Below, one piece after another: positions 9,574 to 18,052 of a stretch of 20,510 bases of DNA. Each line of letters opens with the position of its first letter. The stretch's first letter is position 1. The stretch comes from Dictyocoela muelleri (Eukaryota; Microsporidia), in NCBI GenBank assembly GCA_016256075.1, contig SDVU01000110.1, positions 1-20,510 of the forward strand, written 5' to 3'. A model generated the notes under the pieces. It was given only the letters and a program-made list of their open reading frames with translations. It was not told the DNA's origin and ran no database searches. Made by a program: the position numbers and the translations under genes.

Positions 9574-10378
9574 AAATCGTTTAAGGGTTAAAAAGTATAT
9601 CTTCAATCATTAATTGCGTCAAAAATGATACAAAGATGTTTAGTTTGATTTTAGGATATCATCATTATTGCTAAACTGGGATTATTAAGATTTCATATTC
9701 ATTGATTTTTTCGCGTTTGAAGGTCTTTCTCGGATATTCAGGGGGGTACTATCTGATAAGCAGTAAAATAAGTCTCTACTGATAAGGACACAAGAGATGC
9801 CGAATGGATTTTTGAATGTAACTTTCTAGATGTGTGTGAGACCTTATTTTTTATTTCATTTAAAAATCTTACCAATACAGCTTTTAAAGTTACTTTCAGA
9901 AATTAAAAATATATAAATCGGAAAAAACTCGTTATATTCTCTGAAAAAGGGTAATATATAGTTTATTCTCTTGTTTCTTAAGGGGTATATTACTTTTATG
10001 TATAAAATGACTAAAGAACTATCCTCCATCATAAATATTAATTTTCGACATTGCATTTCGTTTATTTTTGGTTATCAAATATAATTTTTGTAAAATTCCG
10101 TTATTATTTTGCTCTTAATGTATGTTTACGTTTATAAAACGTAACTTTAATTAAATAATTTATAGGCTTTAATATAAGAGATTTAAATAATAGTCTTAGT
10201 TAATAACTATAAAACGAATATTATTTAATCAATAATTTTTATTGGTATGTGCTCACGAGAATTTGACAAATTTTATAAAATTAATTTTAAAGCTGTTGTG
10301 TGTCATTTTTTTTCTATTCTTCTGTAAGTAAAGTTTTTATTCAAGAAAACGAGCCTTCCAAGAAAAAATACCCTTCTT
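9574..10378. other. Gene-free stretch with one doubtful small frame
   Basis: Nothing recognisable. A 66-codon ATG frame on the minus strand (9856-10056) is rich in I, Y, F and K and has no motif. A frame of that length is expected by chance at this base composition. 9740-9790 has a short GC-richer patch (GGGGGGTACTATC) of unknown meaning. Confidence 0.45.
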
Positions 10379-10534
10379 TTAGAGGCAATAAAATATAAAA
10401 AAACATACTCTTTTTACATTTTTGATAGATACAAAGAAATTCTGTCGGGATCTCATATTTCCATAGCAGTATGAACATTTTAAACGACTGATCTGATAGT
10501 TAGGTTCATATTCATAATTGAAATCTTTAAACAT
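10379..10534 (-). pseudogene. 51-codon frame with a zinc-ribbon-like C-x2-C, possible transposase scrap
   Basis: An ATG frame too short for routine gene calling. It contains LKCSYCYGNMRS at about residues 19-30 and a later single cysteine. L-x-C-x2-C-x3-M resembles the N-terminal zinc ribbon of ISXO2/IS1016-like (Merlin) DDE transposases, a family known from microsporidia and animals. The ribbon would need a second cysteine pair downstream, and only one cysteine plus a terminal one are visible. No DDE domain follows on this strand. The frame upstream of the ATG closes within nine codons. The family link is weak inference; a chance frame is the alternative. Confidence 0.25.
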
Positions 10535-10639
10535 GAGCTTATAGTCTTGACAATTAAATTATTTATTTTTTTTTAAATAGAATTAGAAGCGCAAAAAATT
10601 TCTAAAATCTACGATTCAATTATAAATTTTTAATTCTAT

Positions 10640-10757
10640 GAAGAGACGAATATCTCAGTGGTAAACACTCTTGGATGAAAATTTAACTATCGAGTTCGAA
10701 TCCCGCAGACTTAAATCTTCAATTAATAATGTTGGAATGACATTAAGCGGTCGTAAA
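10640..10757 (+). mobile_element. tRNA-derived SINE, copy 2
   Basis: A box TATCTCAGTGG (10651-10661) and B box AGTTCGAATCC (10693-10703), with starts 42 bases apart, are followed by the same non-tRNA body as copy 1, including the identical 19-base GGAATGACATTAAGCGGTC (10734-10752). The matching region runs through head and body with few indels. The sequence then turns into GTAAAGTATAAAAATA, which may be an A-rich tail. tRNA stems are not maintained. A clear target-site duplication was not found. It lies 154 bases left of repeat copy B. Confidence 0.75.
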
Positions 10758-10819
10758 GTATAAAAATATAGCAGTAATATACATTTGTTCCAGTGTGGTA
10801 TAGCTGATTTTAATTGGTC

Positions 10820-11600
10820 TAATATGCAAATTAAGCAAAAGGGACTGTCCTAGGTGTGGGATAGATTGTGATGATGCATCTCGGAAAAAAGTAGTAGAAA
10901 AAAACTACAAAGCCACTAATACCTGTATACTGCTGAGTCATTGATAAAACGAAAATCGCGTATACAGCTATGCCTTGGGTAGGTTGGGGATAGATGTACC
11001 ATTTAAACACCAAGAAACCAAAAGTCTAAAGACTATTATTGGAGACAACTCTCGTGGGTGGCAGTTATGGATGTTTTCAGCATGTTATATGTACGGTGAT
11101 TTGATAAATTTTTTTTTATATAAAATATATATCTTTAAATTTTTACGTACTTATACACAATATTTTTTTGGAGTATTAATCACTAGATTTGAAAACGGCA
11201 TTAAAGTTATTACCAAAGTCTACAATAATTAAATTTACTTCGCAAACCCACAGGAAACAATAAATGTTAGAACTGTCGCAAAAAGTTTATTTTAAGATAG
11301 TAGAAGTATTATAAATATAAGAAAGACCTGAGTTATAATTATTAAAAAAATCTCTTATAGTATTTTAAACACGACAATGAAAATGAAAAATTTTTACTAT
11401 TTTTTAAGGACAATAATTAAATGAAAAATAAGATAAAAATTGTCCTGTAGTATAAATATTTCCACCTTATCAAATAGGGACTACAAAAATAACAGAAATT
11501 ATAGAAATCGGCTATATGTTCTCTATTAGGAGAAATAGAACTGCGTATATTGTATATGGAGCCACTGATGAAAATTATGAGTTATATTCGGAAACTTAAA
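10820..11600 (+). pseudogene. Possible decayed Merlin/ISXO2-like transposase region
   Basis: At 10834-10905 one frame reads CKLSKRDCPRCGIDCDDASR, with a C-P-x-C-G zinc-ribbon-like core. About 600 bases on, near 11480-11590, another reads EIIEIGYMFSIRRNRTAYIV then YGATDENYELY, which loosely follows the Merlin block vEIDEs.f..rK...g....WvfG. The 180-bp repeat copy B (10911-11093) lies between them. Neither scrap is long enough to identify by itself, the key acidic residues do not all fit, and stops intervene. The idea rests on two weak resemblances in the expected order. Confidence 0.2.
10911..11093. repeat. 180-bp dispersed repeat, copy B (candidate LTR fragment)
   Basis: Homologous with 6358-6538 in the same orientation: the same start, AGCCACTAAT, the shared CTGCTGAGTCATT and AACGAAAATCGCG blocks, and the same end with TCAGCATGT plus a TATA-like run. 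No gypsy coding sequence adjoins it, so if it is an LTR it is a solo one. A 10975-11232 frame over its right half has no recognisable domain. Confidence 0.6.
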
Positions 11601-12416
11601 CTTTTTTAAATTGATTAAAATTATTAATTATACTTAAAGATATATGTAAAAATATTAAAAAATATACACGCAAAATATTTTTGAAAATTTTTAGCAGTAA
11701 AATTTTTTTATATATATTTATGCAAAATCCGCCGAATATGTTTGAACAAAAGATCGCGTTCCCTTTAATTGTATAAGAACCGTTAATTAGTCTTTTTGTT
11801 ATCTCTTTTAATTTTGAATGATAGAAATTATCTTATAATGTCGGGAATTGTGCTTTTGTTTTATGTGTAACAGATTTTTTTCAGGAATTTATCTCTGATG
11901 AAGATAAAGTTTTTTTTTAGTTTTCTTAGCTGATATATTTTCTCTGGGGGGTGTTCTAAGATTGTATAATTGCGATAAAAAGCCATGGTTATATAGTATT
12001 TTCATTTATTTTTCTATATTTCGTTATTATACTCTGTATTATATGTTTCCATTTTGAGATTATTTTAGTCGAGTCGATGTTTTTAAATGCCGTTACGTTA
12101 GGTATATTATATATATTTTTATTTATGTATTTCTATTAGAAAGAAATATTGGATTTCTAAAGATTTTCAGTTCTTTGATTATTGCATTTTTTTAATGTTA
12201 GACTAATTAGATTCTGATTTTTTTATTTTTTTACTAAATTATCCTATTATGTCATTCCATTGTTTTAATATTGTTTTGATATCATTTTCAGAAGTATCTG
12301 CTGATAATAAACGCCTGCATTTATATCGGGATGAACAATGCATAGTTTTTATATTAGTTTAGTATATTGTTCAGATTTGATTGATCCGATCATCTAGGTT
12401 AGATTACTTTTGCCTT
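11233..12416. other. Gene-free AT-rich stretch
   Basis: Apart from the weak transposase-like scrap ending near 11600, no coding sequence, repeat or RNA gene was recognised. The sequence is T-rich on the plus strand after 11700, with scattered short frames only. Confidence 0.5.
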
Positions 12417-12533
12417 TTAGCTTATTAGTAGAGACGGGAATAATGCCCGCTTTTTTCTCGAAAAAAAAGTTATATGTTCGGCCTTTTTCCGGCTGTTTAA
12501 TGCCGGAATTTTAATTATTTTCGAATAAAAACT
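12417..12533. other. GC-richer hairpin-forming stretch
   Basis: Short inverted repeats crowd together: GGGAATAATGCCC and CGGCCTTTTTCCGG, followed by TTTAATGCCGG. The texture resembles the GC-rich tips of the foldback elements at 13166-13240, 14122-14200 and 15923-15940 (GGC-TTTTT-CG motifs). It directly adjoins the left end of MITE X. A 71-codon minus-strand frame (12417-12632) runs from here into the MITE and is not a credible gene. Confidence 0.4.
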
Positions 12534-12843
12534 GGTACTGAGTCCTCCATATAACCAAGAATTAGCCACCCAAAAGGCAATCAAAAAAAGATAAAAAATA
12601 TGGTTTTGTAGCTCTCGACGTGATATTAGCATGACTCAAGTTAATAATGAATTTTTATATAAAAATGGTAATATACACGAGTTAAATCAAAGATTTTTAG
12701 TGGCCATATTGCTTGTTTTTCGAAAAATTTTTATTAACTTGATTACCGCTAATATAACACTTAACCCGGTTCAAAAACATCTTTTTTCATTTTTTATTGA
12801 CTTTTGGGTCTAATTATTGGTCATTTAAGGTAAAAAATGTTTT
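12534..12843. mobile_element. Foldback MITE, copy X
   Basis: The left arm runs from GGTACTGAGTC (12534-12544) through CAAAAGGCAATC and AGCTCTCGACGTGATATTAGC to CTCAAGTTAAT. The right arm (about 12730-12843) carries the complement of the same blocks, for example TTAACTTGATTACCGCTAAT. The loop is about 75 bases. The family is recognised from copy Y at 14488-14787, whose right end matches the left end of X. The outer end is crisp and the inner end is worn. A TA just outside CTGAGTC at each well-kept end suggests a TA target, as in Tc1/mariner elements, but the family is not proven. Confidence 0.72.
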
Positions 12844-12904
12844 AGGGCAAAACTATTTTAAATTTTTAATTTAAGTAAAGGCTACTTAAAAAAAATATAT
12901 ATAT

Positions 12905-14317
12905 ACAGTCCATTTCATCATTATAAACCCATCATTTCATCATTATAGACCCATCATTTCATTATTACAGAACCATCATTTCATTATTATAGACCCATCA
13001 TTTCATTATTATAGGCGCATTATTTCATTATTATAGACCCATAATTTCATTATTATAGACCCATATTTCATTATTATGGACCCATCATTTCATTATTATG
13101 GACCCATTATTTCATAACTTTTTTTAATAAATTTGTAATAATTAGATCATAAATATCTAAAATTGGCAGCCCGAAAAAACTCGGCGTTTTTACGAACTGA
13201 ATTCCGTTTAAAATCTCGTAAAAATGGCGTGAATTTTCTTTTGAAAAAAAAAATAAAATATTCTTTCGTAAAAACTTAAAAATTATAAATTCTGAACATT
13301 TACCATTATATGTCTGCTAAGCTAAATCTCGGCGCGAAATATTTTATTTAAACATTCTTATGCACTAATAAAAAATTTATTTTTCATAAGGATTCAAAGA
13401 TAAAAATTTGTTTACAACAGTTTAGCAACACCCACACCTTAAAAATAAAATCCTTATTCAGTAGATATGAGACAATGTATTTCATTTAAAAAAAACTATC
13501 ATGAAAAGTATAGCTATTTCATATAATAATTCTTTAAAAGCTTTACTTCTCATTTTATAGAAAAAAATCCAAATTTGGTAATTTTTAAAAGTATAATCTT
13601 ATAAATAATAGTAAATTATATAGTTGTAAATTTTTATAAAAATATAATTTTTAATAGTAAAAAAAGCTTCAACTCTGCTGAAATGCGATTCTATATTTTT
13701 AAAGATGTATCAAATATATAATATAACCGAAAAACATGATTTGTAGACTAAAAATTTATTCATAATAAATTAAAGTAGAGAAAAGGGTAAATATTACGCG
13801 GTTTGAATTCTTGAATATGAGTTTTCGAAAGATTGTGGTATATTGATGTGGTAATTTATTTACAACACTTATTATTTGTATAAAATCAGGTTAATAAATA
13901 ATCTATATTTTACCAAAGTTTAATAAATATTGGTATGTCTAGAATATTAAATATTTTTATCATTATAAACCATATTAATACTTCTATTCTCTATAAATAG
14001 TATTTAATCGTTTTCTAAATTAATTATTTTATTATAAAATAATGTACCTTTTTAAGTTTTTTATCATTTATTTTTTTATCATAATTTTAATTTTTTTAAA
14101 TGTCTTGCTTTGATTTTTAATAAAATTTCCCGGCATTTTTACGAATTTTTCGACAGAAAAGTACTCAGTAAAAACGCCTCCGGCGTTTTTACGCTGCAAA
14201 TGATGGGTCTGTAATAATGAAATAAAGAGTCTATAATAATGAAATAATGGGTCTATAATAGTGAAATAATGATCTATAATAATGAAATAATGGGTCTATA
14301 ATATTGAAATAGACTGT
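12905..14317. mobile_element. Foldback element with minisatellite-bearing inverted arms
   Basis: Left arm 12905-13240, right arm 14122-14317. The tips match (ACAGTC at 12905-12910 and its complement within AGACTGT at 14311-14317). The outer part of each arm is a tandem array of ATCATTTCATTATTATAGAC units of about 22 bases: about ten units on the left, five on the right, in opposite orientation. The inner part of each arm is a unique inverted segment sharing GCAGC, GGCGTTTTTACG and TCGTAAAAATGSCG. The left arm has about 47 extra bases between array and inner segment. The 880-base core is AT-rich and holds no transposase. Long inverted repeats made of short tandem units are the hallmark of Foldback-type elements of Drosophila. 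Confidence 0.75.
13241..14121. other. Core of the foldback element, non-coding
   Basis: No frame longer than about 25 codons and no motif was recognised. AT-rich throughout, with a few GC-richer words (CTCGGCGCGAA near 13330). It probably gained its contents by capture or decay. Confidence 0.5.
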
Positions 14318-14487
14318 AATAGACTATTAAATTAGAATTTTAATAAAGAACACTGCATATTATACCTTTGAGTTAAATGTCAAGCTCTCGTTCTTAAAGT
14401 AAACATAAAAAGTGGAATTCTAGTATATTTGTTACATGTAGTCTTTTTAAAATTTAAAGATTGTTATCAATATCAATCTTTTTTTAC

Positions 14488-14787
14488 ACATATCTCATTG
14501 TTATATTGTAATTTTAGAATTATACACCGAAAAGGCAATCGAAAAATGATAAAAAAATGTTTTTATAAGCTCTCGGCGTGCTTTTAGATGGAATCAAGTT
14601 CATGAGATAAAAAACAATAATTATTTCTATTTATGGACTTTGTCTAAAAAATAGAAATGTTGATTATTTTTTCTCATAAACTTGATTCCCGCTAATATCA
14701 CACCGAGAGCGTCTAAAAACATTTTTTATCATTTTTCGATTGCCTTTTCGGGGTAAATTTTTTTGTCATATAGGGTGACTCAGTACC
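14488..14787. mobile_element. Foldback MITE, copy Y
   Basis: A near-perfect foldback. The left arm GAAAAGGCAATCGAAAAATG ... AGCTCTCGGCGTG ... GAATCAAGTTCATGAGA is mirrored by the right arm TCTCATAAACTTGATTC ... CACCGAGAGCG ... CATTTTTCGATTGCCTTTTC. The loop is only about 19 bases (near 14632-14650). The right end finishes GTGACTCAGTACC. Its arms pair better than those of copy X, so it may be the younger copy. No coding capacity. RNA from this locus would form a hairpin of about 110 base pairs. Confidence 0.82.
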
Positions 14788-15522
14788 AAATACGATGAGG
14801 ATAAGATAAATATCGCATAAAATACATTAAAGGAGTATTTTTAGAATAAATTTCGTCTTATTAATGTAAATATATAAAAAGCTGTTTTTTAAGCGTATCT
14901 ACGCTCATATTAGTTCTTCTGTCGCTAAGTAAATAAGAAAAAAAAATTTCAACGAAAACTGCACTTAAAGGAACATATTTTAATCCCACTTTTTCCAATT
15001 TATTTGGATTCAATTGAATTAAGTAGACAAATCAGGATTTTCGCTTTTATTTTGACACACATTCTTTAAGTAATAAAGCAATTTAATATTTTCAATAGCT
15101 CTACTATTATATTCAATTCAGTTTGTGTGTTAATGTTTTATGTTTCCAATTTTTTACTTTTATTTATAAAAATCGCATAGACTGTATCTTGTCTTATTCT
15201 AATTTAGAACATGACCCTAAAGGTCTTCGAAAAGTGTGATTCTAGATGCTTCATCTATTTTTTTGCAAAAGTCTACAATTTTTTCATAATTTTATTTTAT
15301 AAAAATACCAAACTCTATCCATGTACATCAGCGTGTAATGATTGTAAATTTTGAATCTTTAAATTTGTCACATCATACCAAATTTGTCGGTTGTTTTGTT
15401 TTTATTTAATTTGTGTTTTAATTTTAAAAACAGCATCCGACAGTCGGTTTGTTTTCAAATAGATTCACATAATAATTGCAACATGTGAACGTTGATGTTA
15501 CATGTTTTACACCATTTATCAT
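14788..15522. other. Stretch without an intact gene
   Basis: AT-rich. On the minus strand two short coding-like runs are visible: FAKKIDEASRITLFEDL near 15220-15280, and an ATG frame directly following the stop of the 15523-15708 frame (TSTFTCCNYYVNLFENKP, 15426-15522). They may belong to the same decayed gene as 15523-15708. No family recognised. Confidence 0.35.
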
Positions 15523-15708
15523 TTATTTGACGAGATTACCGCATTTAATAGCAAAATAAGCCATATCAGAGAGTTTAAGTTTTATCTTTGATTTCAGAAT
15601 ATCTTTATCTTTATCTTCTGATATTTCTAAAGCTATTTTTAAAATCTCAGTAAAGACAGAGCTTGTTTTATTTAACTTTATCGTATTTACGAGATATGGT
15701 GGTTTATT
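15523..15708 (-). pseudogene. Coding-like open frame without a start codon, possible gene relic
   Basis: Sixty-one codons are open on the minus strand between stops; the only methionine is late (residue 50). The composition is protein-like: hydrophobic heptad-like runs in FTEILKIALEISEDKDKD, then KSKIKLKLSDMAYFAIKCGN. It looks less like translated AT noise than its neighbours. The region to its left has further coding-like pieces on the same strand. It is unrecognised, and could be the remnant of a host gene or transposon, or chance. Confidence 0.25.
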
Positions 15709-15922
15709 TTATTATCGTAATACAATCCGTATATATATATTTAATATATATATTTGCGTGTTATGTCGCTTGTTCCATCATACATCGCATAACAATCTCG
15801 ATTTATATGTTTATATATTACCTAAACACCTTTATTTATATATTTTATCTAAAATGATTATCTTTGATGTTTCACAGACTTCAAGGCTTTTCCTGTGTGT
15901 TTTTTTGTTAAAAATCGGCTGT
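15709..15922. other. Low-complexity TA-rich stretch
   Basis: Contains TATATATATTTAATATATAT at about 15730-15755. The 64-65 codon plus-strand frames crossing here (15663-15857, 15758-15955) are products of this composition, rich in I, Y and L, and are not considered genes. Confidence 0.5.
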
Positions 15923-16476
15923 CCGGCGTTTCGCCCCAATTTGATTTTTTTTTAAAAAATAAAAAATAAATTAAAAATAAATTTTATAAAAAAAACAAAT
16001 TCAATAAATAAAAAAATTTATAAAAGAAATAAAATCAAATAAATTAAAAATAAGATTCAGAAAAAAATCAAATTAAATAAATTAAAAATAAGATTTATAA
16101 AATCAAATTAAATAAATTAAAAAAATTATTTTAATAAAATTTATTTACATCTTAAATATTCAAAAAAAACTTACATGGTTTTATAAATATTTAAGAAGTA
16201 AATAAATTTATATAAAAATTTAAAATACTTTTTTTATATATTTATTTTGGTGTTTTAGTAAATCTTATTTTTTAATTTATTTCATTTGATATTTTTCTAA
16301 ATCTTATTTCTAATTTATTTGATTTATTTTTTTTTCTAAATTTTTTTTATTTTATTGAATTTGATTTTTTTTATAAAATTTATTTTTAATTTATTTTTTA
16401 TTTTTTTATTTTTTTAAAAAAAAATTCAAATTTGGGCGAAAATCCGTCGTTTCGCCACAATGAGGCGAAAGGCCGG
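15923..16476. mobile_element. Foldback element with GC-rich tips, 554 bp
   Basis: The tips are inverse: CCGGCGTTTCGCC at 15923 and the complement of CCGGCCTTTCGCC at 16464-16476, with TTGGGGC/GGGCGAA words beside them. The arms are A-rich on the left and T-rich on the right and mirror each other in long runs such as AAAAATAAATTAAAAATAAA and its complement, to an axis near 16170 (AAATATTC...GGTTTTATAAATATTT). The right tip has about 30 extra bases, including CGTCGTTTCGCC. No coding sequence. No target duplication was found. It is probably another foldback/MITE family; the GGCG...TTTCGCC tips form small hairpins. Confidence 0.7.
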
Positions 16477-16640
16477 ATTACGAACCAAAATGGAACTTTG
16501 AATGAATACTTAGATGGCTATCTCTGTGAATATGCCTTCAAAAAAAAGAATTTCAAAAAACTACTTGTTTTAACATTTTTAATCTTATTAAAATATCGAC
16601 TAAATAATCCAAGTGTCACATTCTAACACTATAAATAACA
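16477..16640. other. Short AT-rich flank
   Basis: A 64-codon frame (16432-16626) runs out of the foldback tip into this flank and has no motif. At 16614-16647, TGTCACA and TGTGACA form an inverted pair just before the candidate LTR. Confidence 0.4.
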
Positions 16641-16913
16641 TGTGACATACTTTTAGATAGTTTCTAATATAAAACCGTTTGTTTATATTTGAAACACATG
16701 TGTTTGAGAATAAACTATAAAGAAACCAAATTCTCACTCACATGCGTGAACATGGGGATTCTACAAACAGGAACTCATTCCGCAGGTTAACGGACATGTA
16801 TAAAAGAAATTCAGATAAGATGATAAATACAAGGAAGGGAATCGCCCCTTGTTCAATAAACGTATTTACGAATTTCTTTAACAGTGTCACTCTACCCAGA
16901 GTAGAGCACGTCA
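16641..16913 (+). mobile_element. GC-richer block with TATA and AATAAA, possible solo LTR
   Basis: The right part (16741-16920) is about 40 percent G+C against about 20 percent around it. It carries TATAAAAG (16799-16806), then AATAAA (16855-16860), with TGTGACA at a possible left end and ...GTCA at a possible right end. TG...CA ends enclosing a TATA box and polyadenylation signal about 50 bases apart is the ground plan of an LTR. A matching target duplication was not found, and no gag or pol adjoins. A 79-codon ATG frame (16742-16981) overlaps it. It has normal-looking composition (for example RRLTDMYKRNSDKMINTRKG) and could be the real reason for the GC rise, so a small gene remains possible. 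Confidence 0.28.
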
Positions 16914-17197
16914 CCAAGTTTATAAAAACTTTTTCGGAAACTTTTATTACCCAGCATTTTTTTAATCGTTATTTTTTTTAATCGGCATATATTTTTTTTA
17001 ATCGGTATATAATTTTTTAATTGGCTTATACTGGGAATTGTCCCGAAATTTTTTATACTGAATATTAAGGACATAAATTAATATCCTTAAACGGATTAAA
17101 ATACGTTAAAAATATTTTTTCGAAACGACTAGTTGTTAGCGATAATTAAAAAATAATAAATGTGCACGGATTTTACTTTAAAAAGATTAACCTAAAT

Positions 17198-17768
17198 CAG
17201 TGGTTCACAAACTTTTTTGATGCGAGGACCTCTTTTTCATATTTAAATTTTCCTCGTGACCCCCAAATGTTAAAAAATCTCAGAATTTCATAAAAAATCA
17301 AGGCCTTCTTCGTAACGTAGACCACACTGAAAAAAATTTTTAAATGTACTCCACTTTCACAAAAAAAGCAAACTTTAGAATTATTTTTTTTTTAAAAGAA
17401 ATTTTACCCCTATGTTTTTAAATTAAATATAGCATTTTTTAATTGACACCTCATTATGTTATTTTTAAGATTCTTTGATGATTAATGGAATAAATATATG
17501 TATTAACTTTAATTCAGAAATAAAAATAATGATTTATAGCTTTAATAATTATAAATAAATATATTTAGATGTTCAAAGCGAGATTGCTAGAATTATACTA
17601 GTAATAAATACTTTACTACCTATTAATAGTTTTTAATTTATATTATATTTCATACTTATTAAAACCTTAATTTTTCAAATTAATTGTTTGATCTATGATT
17701 TGAGTTAAGAAAATATAGCTTCTGTAAGAAATTTTTGGGTCGCTAACGGGTTATTCACCTGCCTGTAT
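17198..17768. mobile_element. hAT-like terminus, probable degraded MITE
   Basis: The left end reads CAGTGGTTCACAAACTTTTT followed by GATGCGAGGACCTC and CTCGTGACCCCC, the standard hAT (Charlie/MER5-like) terminal and subterminal design. No clean right end was found. 17727-17768 (TTTTTGGGTCGC ... TATTCACCTGCCTG) is a possible worn partner, giving about 570 bp, close to the 581 bp of the intact MITE at 4199. No transposase inside and no matching octamer duplication. The left end is convincing; the right boundary is a guess. Confidence 0.55.
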
Positions 17769-17835
17769 TTTGAGTAAATCGCATCCTTAAAGGGAAATCA
17801 CAAAATTTTAATTTTTAATGAAGTATAAATTGCAA

Positions 17836-17935
17836 GTTATTATTACTATAACTGAAAAGAACTCACGATTTAACGATTATTTTAAATAAGAATTATGTAG
17901 TTTTCTCTTACGGAAGTCGATTTGTTCACTAATAT
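17836..17935. repeat. Diverged direct repeat, left copy
   Basis: Aligns with 19072-19170 in the same orientation. Shared words are TTATTA, CGATTT, CGATTATTT and AAATAA, then TAG-TT-TCTT; roughly 60 percent identical by eye. The pair brackets 1.1 kb that holds three short open frames. It could be a transposon or LTR pair, or an old duplication. Confidence 0.4.
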
Positions 17936-18052
17936 GGCAGTGAATAATCGGTTGGTGTATTAAAAATTCATTAAAAAAAATAATTTAAAAAATCATAATT
18001 TTGTCAAATTTTATCCAAAAAATACATCAATAAATATTTAACATAAATTTTT

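Larger units (their letters stand above)
12534..14787. mobile_element. Candidate composite palindromic element (MITE X + foldback element + MITE Y)
   Basis: The outermost sequences are exact inverse copies: GGTACTGAGTC (12534-12544) and GACTCAGTACC (14777-14787). Between them lie two copies of a foldback MITE flanking a foldback element with minisatellite arms. In both MITEs the outward end is well preserved and the inward end is eroded. That would be expected if only the outer ends still matter for mobility. The alternative is coincidence: two independent MITE insertions on either side of an older element. Confidence 0.4.

Noticed and set aside
10975-11232. An 85-codon plus-strand ORF as a gene
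   Set aside because: Its first half lies inside the 180-bp dispersed repeat copy B, where the other copy is not open in this frame. The second half is F/Y/I-rich noise.
12417-12632. A 71-codon minus-strand ORF with a W-rich centre
   Set aside because: It spans the boundary of MITE X and reads through the MITE arm, so it cannot be a conserved gene.
15663-15955. Overlapping 64- and 65-codon plus-strand ORFs
   Set aside because: They arise from TA-rich low complexity and read I/Y/L-rich sequence with no motif.
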